The notes under the pieces were generated by a model. The model was not told where the DNA came from, did not search any database, and was given only the letters and a program-made list of their open reading frames with translations. Position numbers and translations under genes: made by a program. Source: Micromonospora sp. ATCC 39149 (GTDB lineage Bacteria > Actinomycetota > Actinomycetes > Mycobacteriales > Micromonosporaceae). Taken from it: a stretch of 64,000 nt of DNA. This document shows, piece by piece, positions 8,451 through 15,795 of the stretch (positions within the stretch are counted from its first letter, which is position 1; each line of letters opens with the position of its first letter). Where the stretch lies: positions 3,714,079 through 3,778,078 of the forward strand of contig NZ_GG657738.1 of assembly GCF_000158815.1 (NCBI RefSeq), given 5' to 3'.

Positions 8451-8486
8451 GGGCCCCCTGTTAACGCCCGCGTTAACAGGGGGCCC
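8451..8486. repeat. Palindromic intergenic repeat (GTTAACAGGGGGCCC core), terminator-like
   Basis: GGGCCCCCTGTTAACG and its exact reverse complement are separated by CCCG, giving a 16-bp stem between two converging genes. The same core (GCGTTAACAGGGGGCCC) recurs at 39684-39699 and, inverted, at about 40389-40405, so this is a dispersed repeat and not a gene-specific terminator. It can still end transcription from both sides. Confidence 0.8.
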
Positions 8487-8497
8487 TTCCTTGCATT

Positions 8498-8785
8498 TCA
8501 GACCTGGACGGTCGGGGGGAACTGCTCGGGCGGGAGGCCGCCGTCGCCGTCGACGACCTCGTCGGGAGTGCCGTCCTCGTCGAGGTCGACCATCGTGATG
8601 TCCACCTTGCCGTCACCGTCGGTGTCGAACTGGAACAGGTCGGCCCGGCCGTCGCCGTCGGTGTCGACCACCCAGACGTCGGTCTTCCCGTCGTTGTTGG
8701 TGTCCGCGCGGAGCAGGTCGACCCGCTCGTCGCCCCGGGTTTCCACGGTCTCGGTGCTCTCCACACTCTCCGGTGCCTGGCTCAT
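8498..8785 (-). CDS. Small EF-hand (calcium-loop) repeat protein
   Basis: A 95-residue acidic protein with four tandem Ca-binding loops: DTNNDGKTD, DTDGDGRAD, DTDGDGKVD and DLDEDGTPD, each preceded by a hydrophobic strand such as VWVV or LFQF. The spacing of about 13-15 residues without long helices resembles dockerin/thrombospondin type 3-like calcium repeats more than classical paired EF-hands. A Ser/Glu/Thr-rich N-terminus replaces any signal peptide, so it is predicted cytoplasmic. ATG 8785 follows GGGAAGGA. A role in calcium buffering or signalling is inferred only from the loops. Confidence 0.8.
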   Translation of the reverse strand: MSQAPESVESTETVETRGDERVDLLRADTNNDGKTDVWVVDTDGDGRADLFQFDTDGDGKVDITMVDLDEDGTPDEVVDGDGGLPPEQFPPTVQV

Positions 8786-8946
8786 GTCGGGTCCTTCCCT
8801 CGGTTGACGGCCGTCCTTACCCGGATCGACGCGCCCCCACGCATCCGTTGAGTGGCGGTGCTGCATAGGGTCGCACCCATGAGCCAGCGGAGCGAGCGCC
8901 CCGGCACGGCGGAGACCCCGCGCGCCGGGCGGAGCGAGGAGACGTC

Positions 8947-9804
8947 ATGAGCGGTCGGTTTGTCGTCGTCGGAGCCGGCACGATGGGCCTCGGCATCGCC
9001 TACGTGGCGACCGGCGCGGGCTACCGCGTCGAGCTGGTGGAGGTCGACGCGGGCCGGGCGACCGCCGCCGGGGCGCGGCTCGGCGAGCTGTGGGAGCGGG
9101 CGGTCCAGCGCGGAAAGCTCACCGCCGACGAGGCGACGGCCAACCGGGAACGGCTGACGCTGCGCGGGTCCCTCGGCGAGATCGCGCCCGCGCCGGATGT
9201 GGTGGTGGAGGCCGTCCCCGAGCGGCTCGACCTCAAGCGGGCGGTGCTGCGCGACGCCGCCGCCCTGCGTCCCGCGCTGCTCGGCAGCAACACCTCCAGC
9301 ATCGCCATCGGCGAGCTGGCCGCCGGGCTGGACCGTCCCGAGCGCTTCCTCGGCCTGCACTTCTTCAACCCGGTCTGGGCCATGGCGCTGCTGGAGATCG
9401 TGGTGGGCCAGGCCACCGCCGACGAGACCACCGCGGCGGCCGTCGCGCTCGCCGGCCGGCTCGGCAAGGACCCCGTCGTGGTACGCGACCTGCCCGGCTT
9501 CGCCACCTCCCGGCTCGGGGTGACCCTCGGCCTGGAGGCGATCCGGATGGTCGCCGACGGGGTGGCCAGCCCCGCCGACATCGACAAGGCCATGGTGCTC
9601 GGCTACCGACACCCGGTCGGCCCGCTGGAGCTGACCGATTTGGTCGGGCTGGACGTCCGGCTCGACATCGCCCGCACCCTCCAGGTCGCGTACGGGGACC
9701 GGTTCGCGCCCCCGCCGCTGCTGGAGCGGATGGTCGCCGAGGGGAAGCTGGGCCGCAAGTCCGGGCAGGGCTTCTACCGATGGGACGAGGGCGGGAAGCG
9801 GTGA
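8947..9804 (+). CDS. 3-hydroxyacyl-CoA dehydrogenase
   Basis: A 285-residue NAD-dependent 3-hydroxyacyl-CoA dehydrogenase (FadB2/PaaH/Hbd class) that interconverts 3-hydroxyacyl-CoA and 3-ketoacyl-CoA. It shows the N-terminal Rossmann motif VVGAGTMGLGIAYVA, LLGSNTSSIAIGELA, the catalytic-His segment GLHFFNPVWAM and the C-terminal domain KAMVLGYRHPVGPLELTDLVGLD. The catalytic Glu is expected in the EIVVG segment. It overlaps the enoyl-CoA hydratase gene by GTGA. A 23-codon frame (8879-8950) ends in an ATGA overlap with this start and could be a coupling leader. The pair fits beta-oxidation or degradation of aromatic or short-chain acids. Confidence 0.93.
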   Translation: MSGRFVVVGAGTMGLGIAYVATGAGYRVELVEVDAGRATAAGARLGELWERAVQRGKLTADEATANRERLTLRGSLGEIAPAPDVVVEAVPERLDLKRAVLRDAAALRPALLGSNTSSIAIGELAAGLDRPERFLGLHFFNPVWAMALLEIVVGQATADETTAAAVALAGRLGKDPVVVRDLPGFATSRLGVTLGLEAIRMVADGVASPADIDKAMVLGYRHPVGPLELTDLVGLDVRLDIARTLQVAYGDRFAPPPLLERMVAEGKLGRKSGQGFYRWDEGGKR

Positions 9805-10544
9805 GCGGGCTGCGGATCGAGGAGCGTCCCGACCGGCTGGTGGTGACGCTGGACCGGCCCGAGAAGCGCAACGCGATCGACGCCGAGCTGATCGCCGAGC
9901 TGCACGCCGTCTGCGCCGAGCTGGAGGCCCGGCCCCGGCTGCTGCTGCTCACCGGCGGCACCGAGGGCATCTTCGCCGGCGGGGCGGACATCGGCCAGCT
10001 TCGCGAGCGCGGCCGGCTCGACGCGCTCGCCGCGATCAACTCCGCCGCGTTCGCCCGGGTTCGGGCGTTGCCGATGCCGACCGTCGCCGCCGTGGACGGG
10101 CCGGCGCTGGGCGGCGGGGCCGAGCTTGCGTACGCGTGTGACCTGCGGTTGTGCACGGCGCGCGCGGTCTTCGGGCAGCCCGAGGTGCGGCTGGGCATCC
10201 TGGCCGGCGCGGGCGCGACCCACCGGCTGCCGGCGCTCGTCGGTGAGGCCCGGGCCAAGGAACTGCTCTTCACCGGCCGCCGGGTGGACGCCGCAGAGGC
10301 GCTGCGGATCGGCCTGGTCAATCGGGTGGTCGACGAGCCGGCCGAGCTGCTGCCCGCCGCGCACGGGCTGCTCGACGAGATGGCCAAGGGCTCCGCGCTG
10401 GCGCTGCGGCTGACCAAGCTGGCCGTGGACGCGCCTCCGGCCGCCCATCCGCACCTCGACCTGGTCAGCCAGGCGGTGCTGTTCGAGGACGAGGAGAAGC
10501 GGCGGCGGATGACCGAGTTCCTGGAGCGCCGCCGGAGCCGCTGA
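9801..10544 (+). CDS. Enoyl-CoA hydratase/isomerase family protein
   Basis: A 247-residue crotonase-fold protein. The GTG start overlaps the previous stop (GTGA), so the two genes are co-translated. The CoA-binding strand (TLDRPEKRNAID), the oxyanion-hole segments (FAGGADIGQL; VDGPALGGGAELAYACDLRL) and the catalytic loop region (FGQPEVRLGILAGAGATHRLPALVG) are present. The Glu in FGQPEVRLG corresponds to the first catalytic Glu of hydratases. At the second position, AGATHRL is a variant, so activity could be hydratase, isomerase or hydrolase. Co-transcription with the dehydrogenase favours sequential beta-oxidation steps. Confidence 0.9.
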   Translation: MSGLRIEERPDRLVVTLDRPEKRNAIDAELIAELHAVCAELEARPRLLLLTGGTEGIFAGGADIGQLRERGRLDALAAINSAAFARVRALPMPTVAAVDGPALGGGAELAYACDLRLCTARAVFGQPEVRLGILAGAGATHRLPALVGEARAKELLFTGRRVDAAEALRIGLVNRVVDEPAELLPAAHGLLDEMAKGSALALRLTKLAVDAPPAAHPHLDLVSQAVLFEDEEKRRRMTEFLERRRSR

Positions 10545-10612
10545 CCCGCCGCCACGACCGTCGAGGCCGCGCTGGCCCGCCGCCGAGGCCGCTGGCCCGC
10601 CGCCGGAACCGC

Positions 10613-10652
10613 GACGGCCGCCCCCGTGAGCGATCCTGCGGGGGCGGCCGTC
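10613..10652. terminator. 13-bp hairpin between converging genes
   Basis: GACGGCCGCCCCC pairs exactly with GGGGGCGGCCGTC across a 14-nt loop. It lies between the crotonase gene and the minus-strand binding-protein gene and should stop both transcripts. Just before it, 10567-10609 holds short imperfect GGCCCGCCGCCG repeats. Confidence 0.8.
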
Positions 10653-10669
10653 GGCGCGGTCGGGTGCCG

Positions 10670-12013
10670 TCAGTGCCGGATCTGCACCCCGGAGTCGGCC
10701 AGCGCCCGGATCACCTGCGCGGACTCGCCGAAGCCGATGACCAACACCGCGTCCGCGCCATACGCCTTGATCTCGCGGGCCCCGGCGGTGAAGTCCAGCG
10801 GCGGGGCCTTCGCGTCGGCCGGCGGCTCGTACGTCAGCAGCTTCACCTGGTCGCCGTCCAGCCCGGCCCGCTCCAGCTCGGCGCGGACGTTCTCCTGGAG
10901 GCCCTCGCCATAGGAGTCCTTTCGCGCCACCAGGGCGATCCGGTGCGGCCCGTCGCGCAGGATCACGTCGGCCAGGGCGCGCCCCTGGAGGCTGTCTGGT
11001 GGGGCGGTACGGAAGTAGAGCCCCTTGTCCTCGACCGCGGTCAGCCCGGCGTCGGTGTTGGACGGCGAGAAGAGCACCAGGCCGGCGGCCACCACGTCGG
11101 GCAGGACGGCCCGGGAGATGCCCGAGGCACCGGCGCCGATGATGACGTGCACGCCCTCCCGGATGTGCTTTGCCACGGTGGCCTTCGCGACGGACGGGTT
11201 GGTGCCGTCGTCACCGTCGATCCAGACCACGTCCTCACCGAGCACCCCGCCCGCCGCGTTGATCTCCTTGACGGCGAGCGCGGCTCCGGCGGCCAGCGGC
11301 GGGTACGCGATGGCCAGGTCGCCGGTGCGCGGCAGCAGCCCGCCGAGGACCAGTGGCGCCGAGAGGGCCTTCGTGCCGCGCTGCCGTTGCGGCCGGGGCG
11401 GGTTCTTGGTGCTCGCCGCCGAGTCGTCACCGGCGCCGACGAACTCGGTCTTGCCGTCGTCGATCTTCTGCTCGCCGAAGGTCAAGGTGGCGTAGCTGGC
11501 CGTTGCCGGCTCCCCGGCGTCGGTGAACCCGGCCCGGTTGAGCGATACGCCCCGGTACTCGATGTCCCGGCCGTCCCGCGCGAGCCGCAGGCAGTCCGCC
11601 GGCTTCTCGCACCGCTGGCCGTTGTTGGTGACACCGACGATCTGCTTGGCGATCGCGGCCGGCTCGGTGGTGCCGGCAAGCTGCGCGGCCAGGGCACTGA
11701 TCATGACCGCGTCGTAAGACTCGGCGGAGTAGAGGTAGTCCGTCAGCTTCGAGTTGACGCCGCGGAGGCGGTTCTTGAAGGAGTCCGGCAACGGCGTGAG
11801 CGGGGTCGTGCCCTTCATGCCGTCGAGCAGGTCGGCGCGCTCCTTCAACTCCACGGCGTACGCGTTGGTCATGTTGCCGTCGGTGCCGTAGAGGCGGACC
11901 TGTGGGGTGGTGGTCGCCTCCTTGGAGTCGTCGGTGCCGCAGCCGGCACCGGCGAGGAGCAGCGCCCCGCAGGCCGCCAGGGCGGCGACGCGCGAGCCGG
12001 GTGATACGAGCAT
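10670..12013 (-). CDS. Amino-acid-type ABC substrate-binding lipoprotein with apparently permuted domains
   Basis: A 447-residue lipoprotein of the Leu/Ile/Val-binding (type I periplasmic-binding) superfamily, with signal peptide and lipobox LAGAGC (Cys25). The order is unusual. Residues 39-192 (VRLYGTDGNMTNAY, GMKGTTPLTPLPDSF, SYDAVMISALAA, GFTDAGEPATASYATLTF) match what is normally the C-terminal part. Residues 219-447 (LVLGGLLPRTGDLA, LAVKEINAAGGVLG, GLYFRTAPPDSLQG, ADAVLVIGFGESAQVIRAL) match the normal N-terminal part, and the protein ends at GVQIRH. Joined end-to-start it would be one normal binding protein. Residues 193-218 look like a linker. ATG 12013 follows GGAGGAAGG. No permease or ATPase genes are adjacent. 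Confidence 0.88.
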   Translation of the reverse strand: MLVSPGSRVAALAACGALLLAGAGCGTDDSKEATTTPQVRLYGTDGNMTNAYAVELKERADLLDGMKGTTPLTPLPDSFKNRLRGVNSKLTDYLYSAESYDAVMISALAAQLAGTTEPAAIAKQIVGVTNNGQRCEKPADCLRLARDGRDIEYRGVSLNRAGFTDAGEPATASYATLTFGEQKIDDGKTEFVGAGDDSAASTKNPPRPQRQRGTKALSAPLVLGGLLPRTGDLAIAYPPLAAGAALAVKEINAAGGVLGEDVVWIDGDDGTNPSVAKATVAKHIREGVHVIIGAGASGISRAVLPDVVAAGLVLFSPSNTDAGLTAVEDKGLYFRTAPPDSLQGRALADVILRDGPHRIALVARKDSYGEGLQENVRAELERAGLDGDQVKLLTYEPPADAKAPPLDFTAGAREIKAYGADAVLVIGFGESAQVIRALADSGVQIRH

Positions 12014-12182
12014 GGTCGTCCTTCCTCCGGGAAAGGTCCGCTGCGCACATTAGCGTGCCTGGCTGACCGGCGGGACCGTGGAGGCGAGTCAAACGCCTGC
12101 TAGCCCTGTGTGTGCACGGAGGGTCACGAGGTTCGCGCTCTCGGGTGGTCACCGCTTGACCACCCGACGTACAGTTCGGCGG

Positions 12183-12572
12183 GTGACGGACGTACCGCAG
12201 CAGACGCTGGACGACGCTACCGCCGTGCTTCACTCGGCCCTGGCCGGGGACGGCGAGGCGGTGGTGGGCACCTTCGACGAGGTGGTCGACCGGTCCGGCC
12301 TGGCCGGCGCGTACGGGGTCGCCTGGTGCCTCGCGGCCACCATGGTAGGGGACGTGCCTGCCCACGGCGGCGCGGCGCTGGAGTTCCCCGGCATCGACGA
12401 GGCCGGCTACGACACCCGCTGGGTGGCGCGCTTCGTCAGCGCGTACGCCAACGCCGACGCGGACACGGGGGAGGCGCTCTTCGGCGCGGCGGTCGCCGAC
12501 GGCCTGCTGCCGGACTGCCTGCTCACCCTCGCCGGCTCGACGGTGGCGACCCTGCGCAGCCGGGCCGCTTGA
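12183..12572 (+). CDS. Conserved hypothetical protein, helical
   Basis: A 129-residue acidic, Ala-rich helical protein from GTG 12183 (VTDVPQQTLDDATAVLHSAL). No signal peptide, membrane segment or known motif is seen; a short hydrophobic helix (GAYGVAWCLAATMVG) lies in the middle. Similar short proteins occur in Micromonosporaceae as far as I recall, without function. Earlier in-frame starts exist but lack a ribosome-binding site. It is divergent from the binding-protein gene. Confidence 0.65.
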   Translation: MTDVPQQTLDDATAVLHSALAGDGEAVVGTFDEVVDRSGLAGAYGVAWCLAATMVGDVPAHGGAALEFPGIDEAGYDTRWVARFVSAYANADADTGEALFGAAVADGLLPDCLLTLAGSTVATLRSRAA

Positions 12573-12617
12573 CACCCGGCGCCCGGCCCGGGGGGACGGG
12601 CGCCGGGGCTCCGCCGG

Positions 12618-12780
12618 TCAGAACGCGTGGTACGCGATCAGCGGCTCGTACTCGTAGCGCAGGTTCGAGAAGTGCCGGCCTCGCCGCCCCAGCCTCCGGT
12701 CTGGAAGTACGAGCGCACCGCGCCGCCGTAGCAGGTGGTGAGCGTGCCGGCGAGGTTGTCGGCGGATAACGGCGCGGCGG
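12618..12780 (-). pseudogene. Decayed 3' end of an unidentified gene
   Basis: On the minus strand one frame reads LAGTLTTCYGGAVRSYFQTGGWGG. After a one-base shift another reads HFSNLRYEYEPLIAYHAF and ends at the TGA at 12618-12620. Both parts look like real protein and are together too short for a gene. The best explanation is the frameshifted 3' remnant of a gene whose 5' part is lost. I do not recognise the family. Confidence 0.35.
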
Positions 12781-12832
12781 GCGCGGCGACGGCGGGCGGC
12801 CGTGGCAGGGTCGATGTGATAGCTCTGGTGGC

Positions 12833-13540
12833 ATGTCGCAGGCCATGCTCGCCAAGGTGCGCAAGCTGCTGGCGAAGGCGGAGGACCCGGCCTGCACGCC
12901 GCAGGAGTCCGCCGCCTTCACCGCCAAGGCCACCGAGCTGATCGCCCGCTACGGCGTGGACCGGGCCCTCCTGGCGGCCCGCGACCCGGCCACCGACCCG
13001 GTCGGCGACCGGGTGGTCGAGGTCGTCGCCCCGTACGCCCGGGACAAGGCCGGCCTGCTCGCCGCCGTCGCCGACCCGCTGCGCTGCCGGTGCGTGCGCC
13101 GCCGGCACGGTGACGGCTTCGCGATGCACCTCTTCGGCTTCGCCAGCGACCTGGAGCGGGTCGACCTGCTCTACACCTCGCTGCTGGTGCAGGCCGCGCA
13201 CGGGCTGGCCGGCACCGCCGTCCCGGCGGGCGAGCACCCGGCCGCGTTCCGGCGGTCCTGGCTCGCCGGGTTCGCCCAGGTGGTCGGCGGGCGGTTGGCG
13301 GCGGCGGAGGCCGGCGCGGTGGCCGACTCGGGCGGGCCCTCCGTCGCGCTGGTGCTGGCCGACCGCTCGGACCAGGTCCAGCGCCGGGTCACCGAGGTCT
13401 ACCCCCGGCTGCGCACGGCCGCGCCAAGGCGGCTCGGCGGCACCGGATTCGGCTCGGGCGCGGCGGCGGGCCACCGCGCCGACCTGGGCGGCCGGGGAGT
13501 GTCCCCCGCCTCTCGGCCGGCTCGGGGCCTCACCCGCTGA
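12833..13540 (+). CDS. DUF2786 domain protein
   Basis: A 235-residue protein. Residues 1-40 (MLAKVRKLLAKAEDPACTP, FTAKATELIARYGVD) are the DUF2786 domain seen in bacterial and phage proteins of unknown function. The middle is helical, with a Cys pair in DPLRCRCVRRR and an FGFASDLERVDLLYTSLLVQ segment. The last 30 residues are low-complexity Gly/Arg. It is soluble. A link to nucleic-acid processes is sometimes proposed for the family, and nothing here tests it. ATG 12833 gives the standard domain start. Confidence 0.88.
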   Translation: MSQAMLAKVRKLLAKAEDPACTPQESAAFTAKATELIARYGVDRALLAARDPATDPVGDRVVEVVAPYARDKAGLLAAVADPLRCRCVRRRHGDGFAMHLFGFASDLERVDLLYTSLLVQAAHGLAGTAVPAGEHPAAFRRSWLAGFAQVVGGRLAAAEAGAVADSGGPSVALVLADRSDQVQRRVTEVYPRLRTAAPRRLGGTGFGSGAAAGHRADLGGRGVSPASRPARGLTR

Positions 13541-13623
13541 CCGGCGCGGGCCGCTGGCGGTCCGCAGGGGGTGCCAACCATGGCGGGTGGAGCCGATCGG
13601 GTACGCGGCGGAGCCGGGCCGGG

Positions 13624-14139
13624 TCAGGCATCAGGGTGCAGGACCGAGGACAGGTACCGGGAGAGCAGTTCGTACCAGCCCGCCGTGAGCGCCTGCCGGT
13701 ACCCCTCGGCGGCCTCGCCGTGCCGGTCGAAGTGTCGGTGCTCGACCTCCACCCGGGTCCGCTCCGGGCCCTCGGGAAGGAACAACACCTCGACCTCGCT
13801 GGCCTGCGCCGGGTCGGGGACCGGTACCCGGTCCGGCCCGATCTGCCAGACGAACACCAGGCGGCGGGGCGGGTCCCAAATGAGCACCCGGCCCCAGTCG
13901 GCGCGGAAACCGTGCGGACCGATCTCGTAGAGCATGCCGCCGGCGTGCGGCTCGACGCCCAACTCGGCAAGCGCGGCCGGCCCGGACCAGGTGTATTCCG
14001 GCACCCACCAGTCGGTGAGGGCCCCCGTGAAGACCGCGAAGGCTCGCTCGGCGGAGGCGGGAACGAGGAGACTGCTGCGGAGCGAGTACTGTGCGACGTC
14101 CTGCCGGACGGTTGTCGGACCGTCGATCTCCTGTCCCAT
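13624..14139 (-). CDS. SRPBCC (AHSA1-like) family protein
   Basis: A 171-residue START/Bet v1-like (SRPBCC) protein. The opening strand YSLRSSLLVPASAERAFAVFTG, the WWVPEYTW loop, and the strands VLIWDPPRRLVFVWQIG and TRVEVEHRHFDRHG are typical of AHSA1-type members, ending in a long C-terminal helix (YRQALTAGWYELLSRYL). Such proteins bind hydrophobic ligands in a cavity; the ligand is unknown. ATG 14139 is preferred because the upstream in-frame extension has no resemblance to the family. Confidence 0.88.
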   Translation of the reverse strand: MGQEIDGPTTVRQDVAQYSLRSSLLVPASAERAFAVFTGALTDWWVPEYTWSGPAALAELGVEPHAGGMLYEIGPHGFRADWGRVLIWDPPRRLVFVWQIGPDRVPVPDPAQASEVEVLFLPEGPERTRVEVEHRHFDRHGEAAEGYRQALTAGWYELLSRYLSSVLHPDA

Positions 14140-14359
14140 AGGCCCGGACCATACCGGCTGGTGCCTTGGAGTGCAGCTTGCATAGTGCCGGTATCCGGAC
14201 CCGATGCGCTCGGATGCCGGACAGTCGCGCCGAGTGGTCGTGACGCCGCCAGCGAGGGGGGTCTTGGAAGTCGGGGGCCCTTTCACGGGCCGGAACCGCC
14301 CAGGATGTGCCCGAGTGCCCCCACCGCTGAGACGGGGCCGACGCGACTGGCACCGCAAA

Positions 14360-14394
14360 AGCAAGATCCCCACCTGCGTTTCCGCTGGTGGGGA
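14360..14394 (-). terminator. Terminator after the tRNA cluster
   Basis: On the minus strand TCCCCACC and GGTGGGGA (14367-14394) form an 8-bp stem, followed by ATCTTGCTTTTG. This T-rich run makes it the most classical Rho-independent terminator in the window. It ends the Glu-Asp-Phe tRNA transcript. Confidence 0.75.
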
Positions 14395-14420
14395 CCTCTG
14401 TAGCCCGGCGAAAGGCTATG

Positions 14421-14494
14421 TGGCCAGGGGCGGGGTCGAACCGCCGACCTTCCGATTTTCAGTCGGACGCTCGTACCAACTGAGCTACCTGGCC
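14421..14494 (-). tRNA. tRNA-Phe (GAA)
   Basis: The 74-nt minus-strand sequence folds into a full cloverleaf: acceptor GGCCAGG/CCTGGCC with discriminator A, D-arm TAGCTCAGTTGGTA, anticodon arm TCCGA-CTGAAAA-TCGGA (anticodon GAA) and T-arm with GTTCGAC. It is the last of three tRNA genes in the same direction. Confidence 0.97.
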
Positions 14495-14597
14495 GTGCTG
14501 CTCGGCTCATCGTACCCAAGCGGCGGGGTCACCGTCGGTAGGGCACCTGCTCCGATACGCAGAACGCCGCGCATCTTACGCGCGGCGTCAGCGCTTG

Positions 14598-14671
14598 CGG
14601 TCCTGACGGGACTTGAACCCGCGACCTCCGCCTTGACAGGGCGGCGAGCACTCCGACTGCTCCACAGGACC
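14598..14671 (-). tRNA. tRNA-Asp (GTC)
   Basis: Acceptor GGTCCTG/CAGGACC with discriminator G, anticodon arm CCGCC-CTGTCAA-GGCGG (anticodon GTC) and T-arm CGGGTTCAAGTCCCG. It is the middle gene of the Glu-Asp-Phe cluster. Confidence 0.97.
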
Positions 14672-14711
14672 TTGCTGGTGTTACCGGTGTTGCTCCGGCT
14701 TGCGCCGGTCG

Positions 14712-14784
14712 TGCCCCCAACGGGATTCGAACCCGTGCTACCGCCTTGAAAGGGCGGCGTCCTGGGCCGCTAGACGATGAGGGC
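14712..14784 (-). tRNA. tRNA-Glu (TTC)
   Basis: Acceptor GCCCTCA pairs with TGGGGGC (one G-T pair), discriminator A. The anticodon loop CTTTCAA gives TTC, and the T-arm is ACGGGTTCGAATCCCGT. It is the first gene of the minus-strand tRNA cluster. The interval 14785-14938 upstream should hold the cluster promoter; I see no other gene there. Confidence 0.97.
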
Positions 14785-14938
14785 GGCCCCGCCATCATTG
14801 CACACTCGCAACTTCTAGCGGACTTGCTCCCATCCGGCCCCGCCGGAGGCTTGGAAAGCATACGTGACGTGCGGCCCGCGAAACAAATCGGTATGGCCGG
14901 GGGCGCAATCGGCTGCAAAACAGCAGTTCACGGGCGGT

Positions 14939-15724
14939 CTAGCCGAGCCGGGTGAGCCCGTAGCGCCGCTGCAGGTCGCCGATCAGGCGAGCGCAGGCGG
15001 CGACCGTGGCGGCCCGGTTCCCGCCCCCGTCGTGCATCAGCACGACCGAGCCTGGCCTGGCCGCGCTGGTGACCCGCTTCGTGATCGTCGGGGCGGTCGG
15101 CTTCGCCCAGTCCTGCGGGTCGACGCTCCAGTGCAGCGATCGCATGCCGAGCTGCTTCGCCACCGTCACCACCTCGGGGGTCCACCGCCCGCCCGGCTGG
15201 CGGTAGAGGGACACCTTGGCCCCTGGCGCGGCCGCCCCGATGGCGCGGTTGGTGCGCGCCAGGTCGGCGCGGATCTCGACGACCGGCCGCCGGCCGAGGT
15301 CGATGTCGTGCCGCCAGCTGTGGTTGCAGAGTTGGTGACCCTCGCGGGCGATTCGGGCGACCAGCTGCGGGTGCTTCCGTACCTGCGTGCCGACCACGCA
15401 GAAGATGGCCTTCGCCCCAGCCGCCCGGAGCTGGTCGAGGATCTTCGGCGTCCACGTCGGGTCGGGCCCGTCGTCGAAGGTCAACGCCACCGCCCGGCCG
15501 CCCGTGGTCCGGCGCAGCCCGGCCGGGAGGGCGGTGGGGCGCGGGCGCAGCCGGGGCGGGGTGGTGCGGGTCGGCTTGGGCGCGACGGTCGGCTCCGGTG
15601 TCGGCTCCGGCGAGGCCGACGGGGAGGCGGTGGCCTCCGACCACCGGTCGGTCTGCCGCCCGCTGCAGCCGGTCAGGAACAACGCCAGGCTGAGGCCGAG
15701 CGCCAGTACGGTGCGTGCGCTCAT
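14939..15724 (-). CDS. Polysaccharide deacetylase (NodB) lipoprotein
   Basis: A 261-residue lipoprotein with lipobox LFLTGC (Cys20) and a Pro/Thr/Ser-rich linker (residues about 30-72). The NodB carbohydrate esterase 4 domain follows: motif 1 ALTFDDGPDPTWT (catalytic base and metal Asp), motif 2 HSWRHDI (metal His; H-S/T-x-x-H), motif 3 YRQPGGRW, motif 4 WSVDPQDW and motif 5 VVLMHDGGG. All metal and catalytic residues appear present. It probably removes N-acetyl groups from peptidoglycan or another cell-surface polymer, anchored outside the membrane. ATG 15724 gives the proper signal peptide. Confidence 0.93.
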   Translation of the reverse strand: MSARTVLALGLSLALFLTGCSGRQTDRWSEATASPSASPEPTPEPTVAPKPTRTTPPRLRPRPTALPAGLRRTTGGRAVALTFDDGPDPTWTPKILDQLRAAGAKAIFCVVGTQVRKHPQLVARIAREGHQLCNHSWRHDIDLGRRPVVEIRADLARTNRAIGAAAPGAKVSLYRQPGGRWTPEVVTVAKQLGMRSLHWSVDPQDWAKPTAPTITKRVTSAARPGSVVLMHDGGGNRAATVAACARLIGDLQRRYGLTRLG

Positions 15725-15795
15725 CGTCACTCCGAGGGGTCGGGGGCCGTGGGCCACTCGACGCTAGTGGACGACGCACAAAAACGGCAGGGCGG

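Noticed and set aside
8879..8950. 23-codon leader peptide before the 3-hydroxyacyl-CoA dehydrogenase gene
   Set aside because: It ends in an ATGA overlap and could aid translation, but its Arg/Glu/Ser-rich sequence looks like common intergenic sequence; not annotated as a gene.
14001..14420. Additional tRNA or small gene before the tRNA cluster
   Set aside because: Only a terminator hairpin could be supported; the frames there are shadows.
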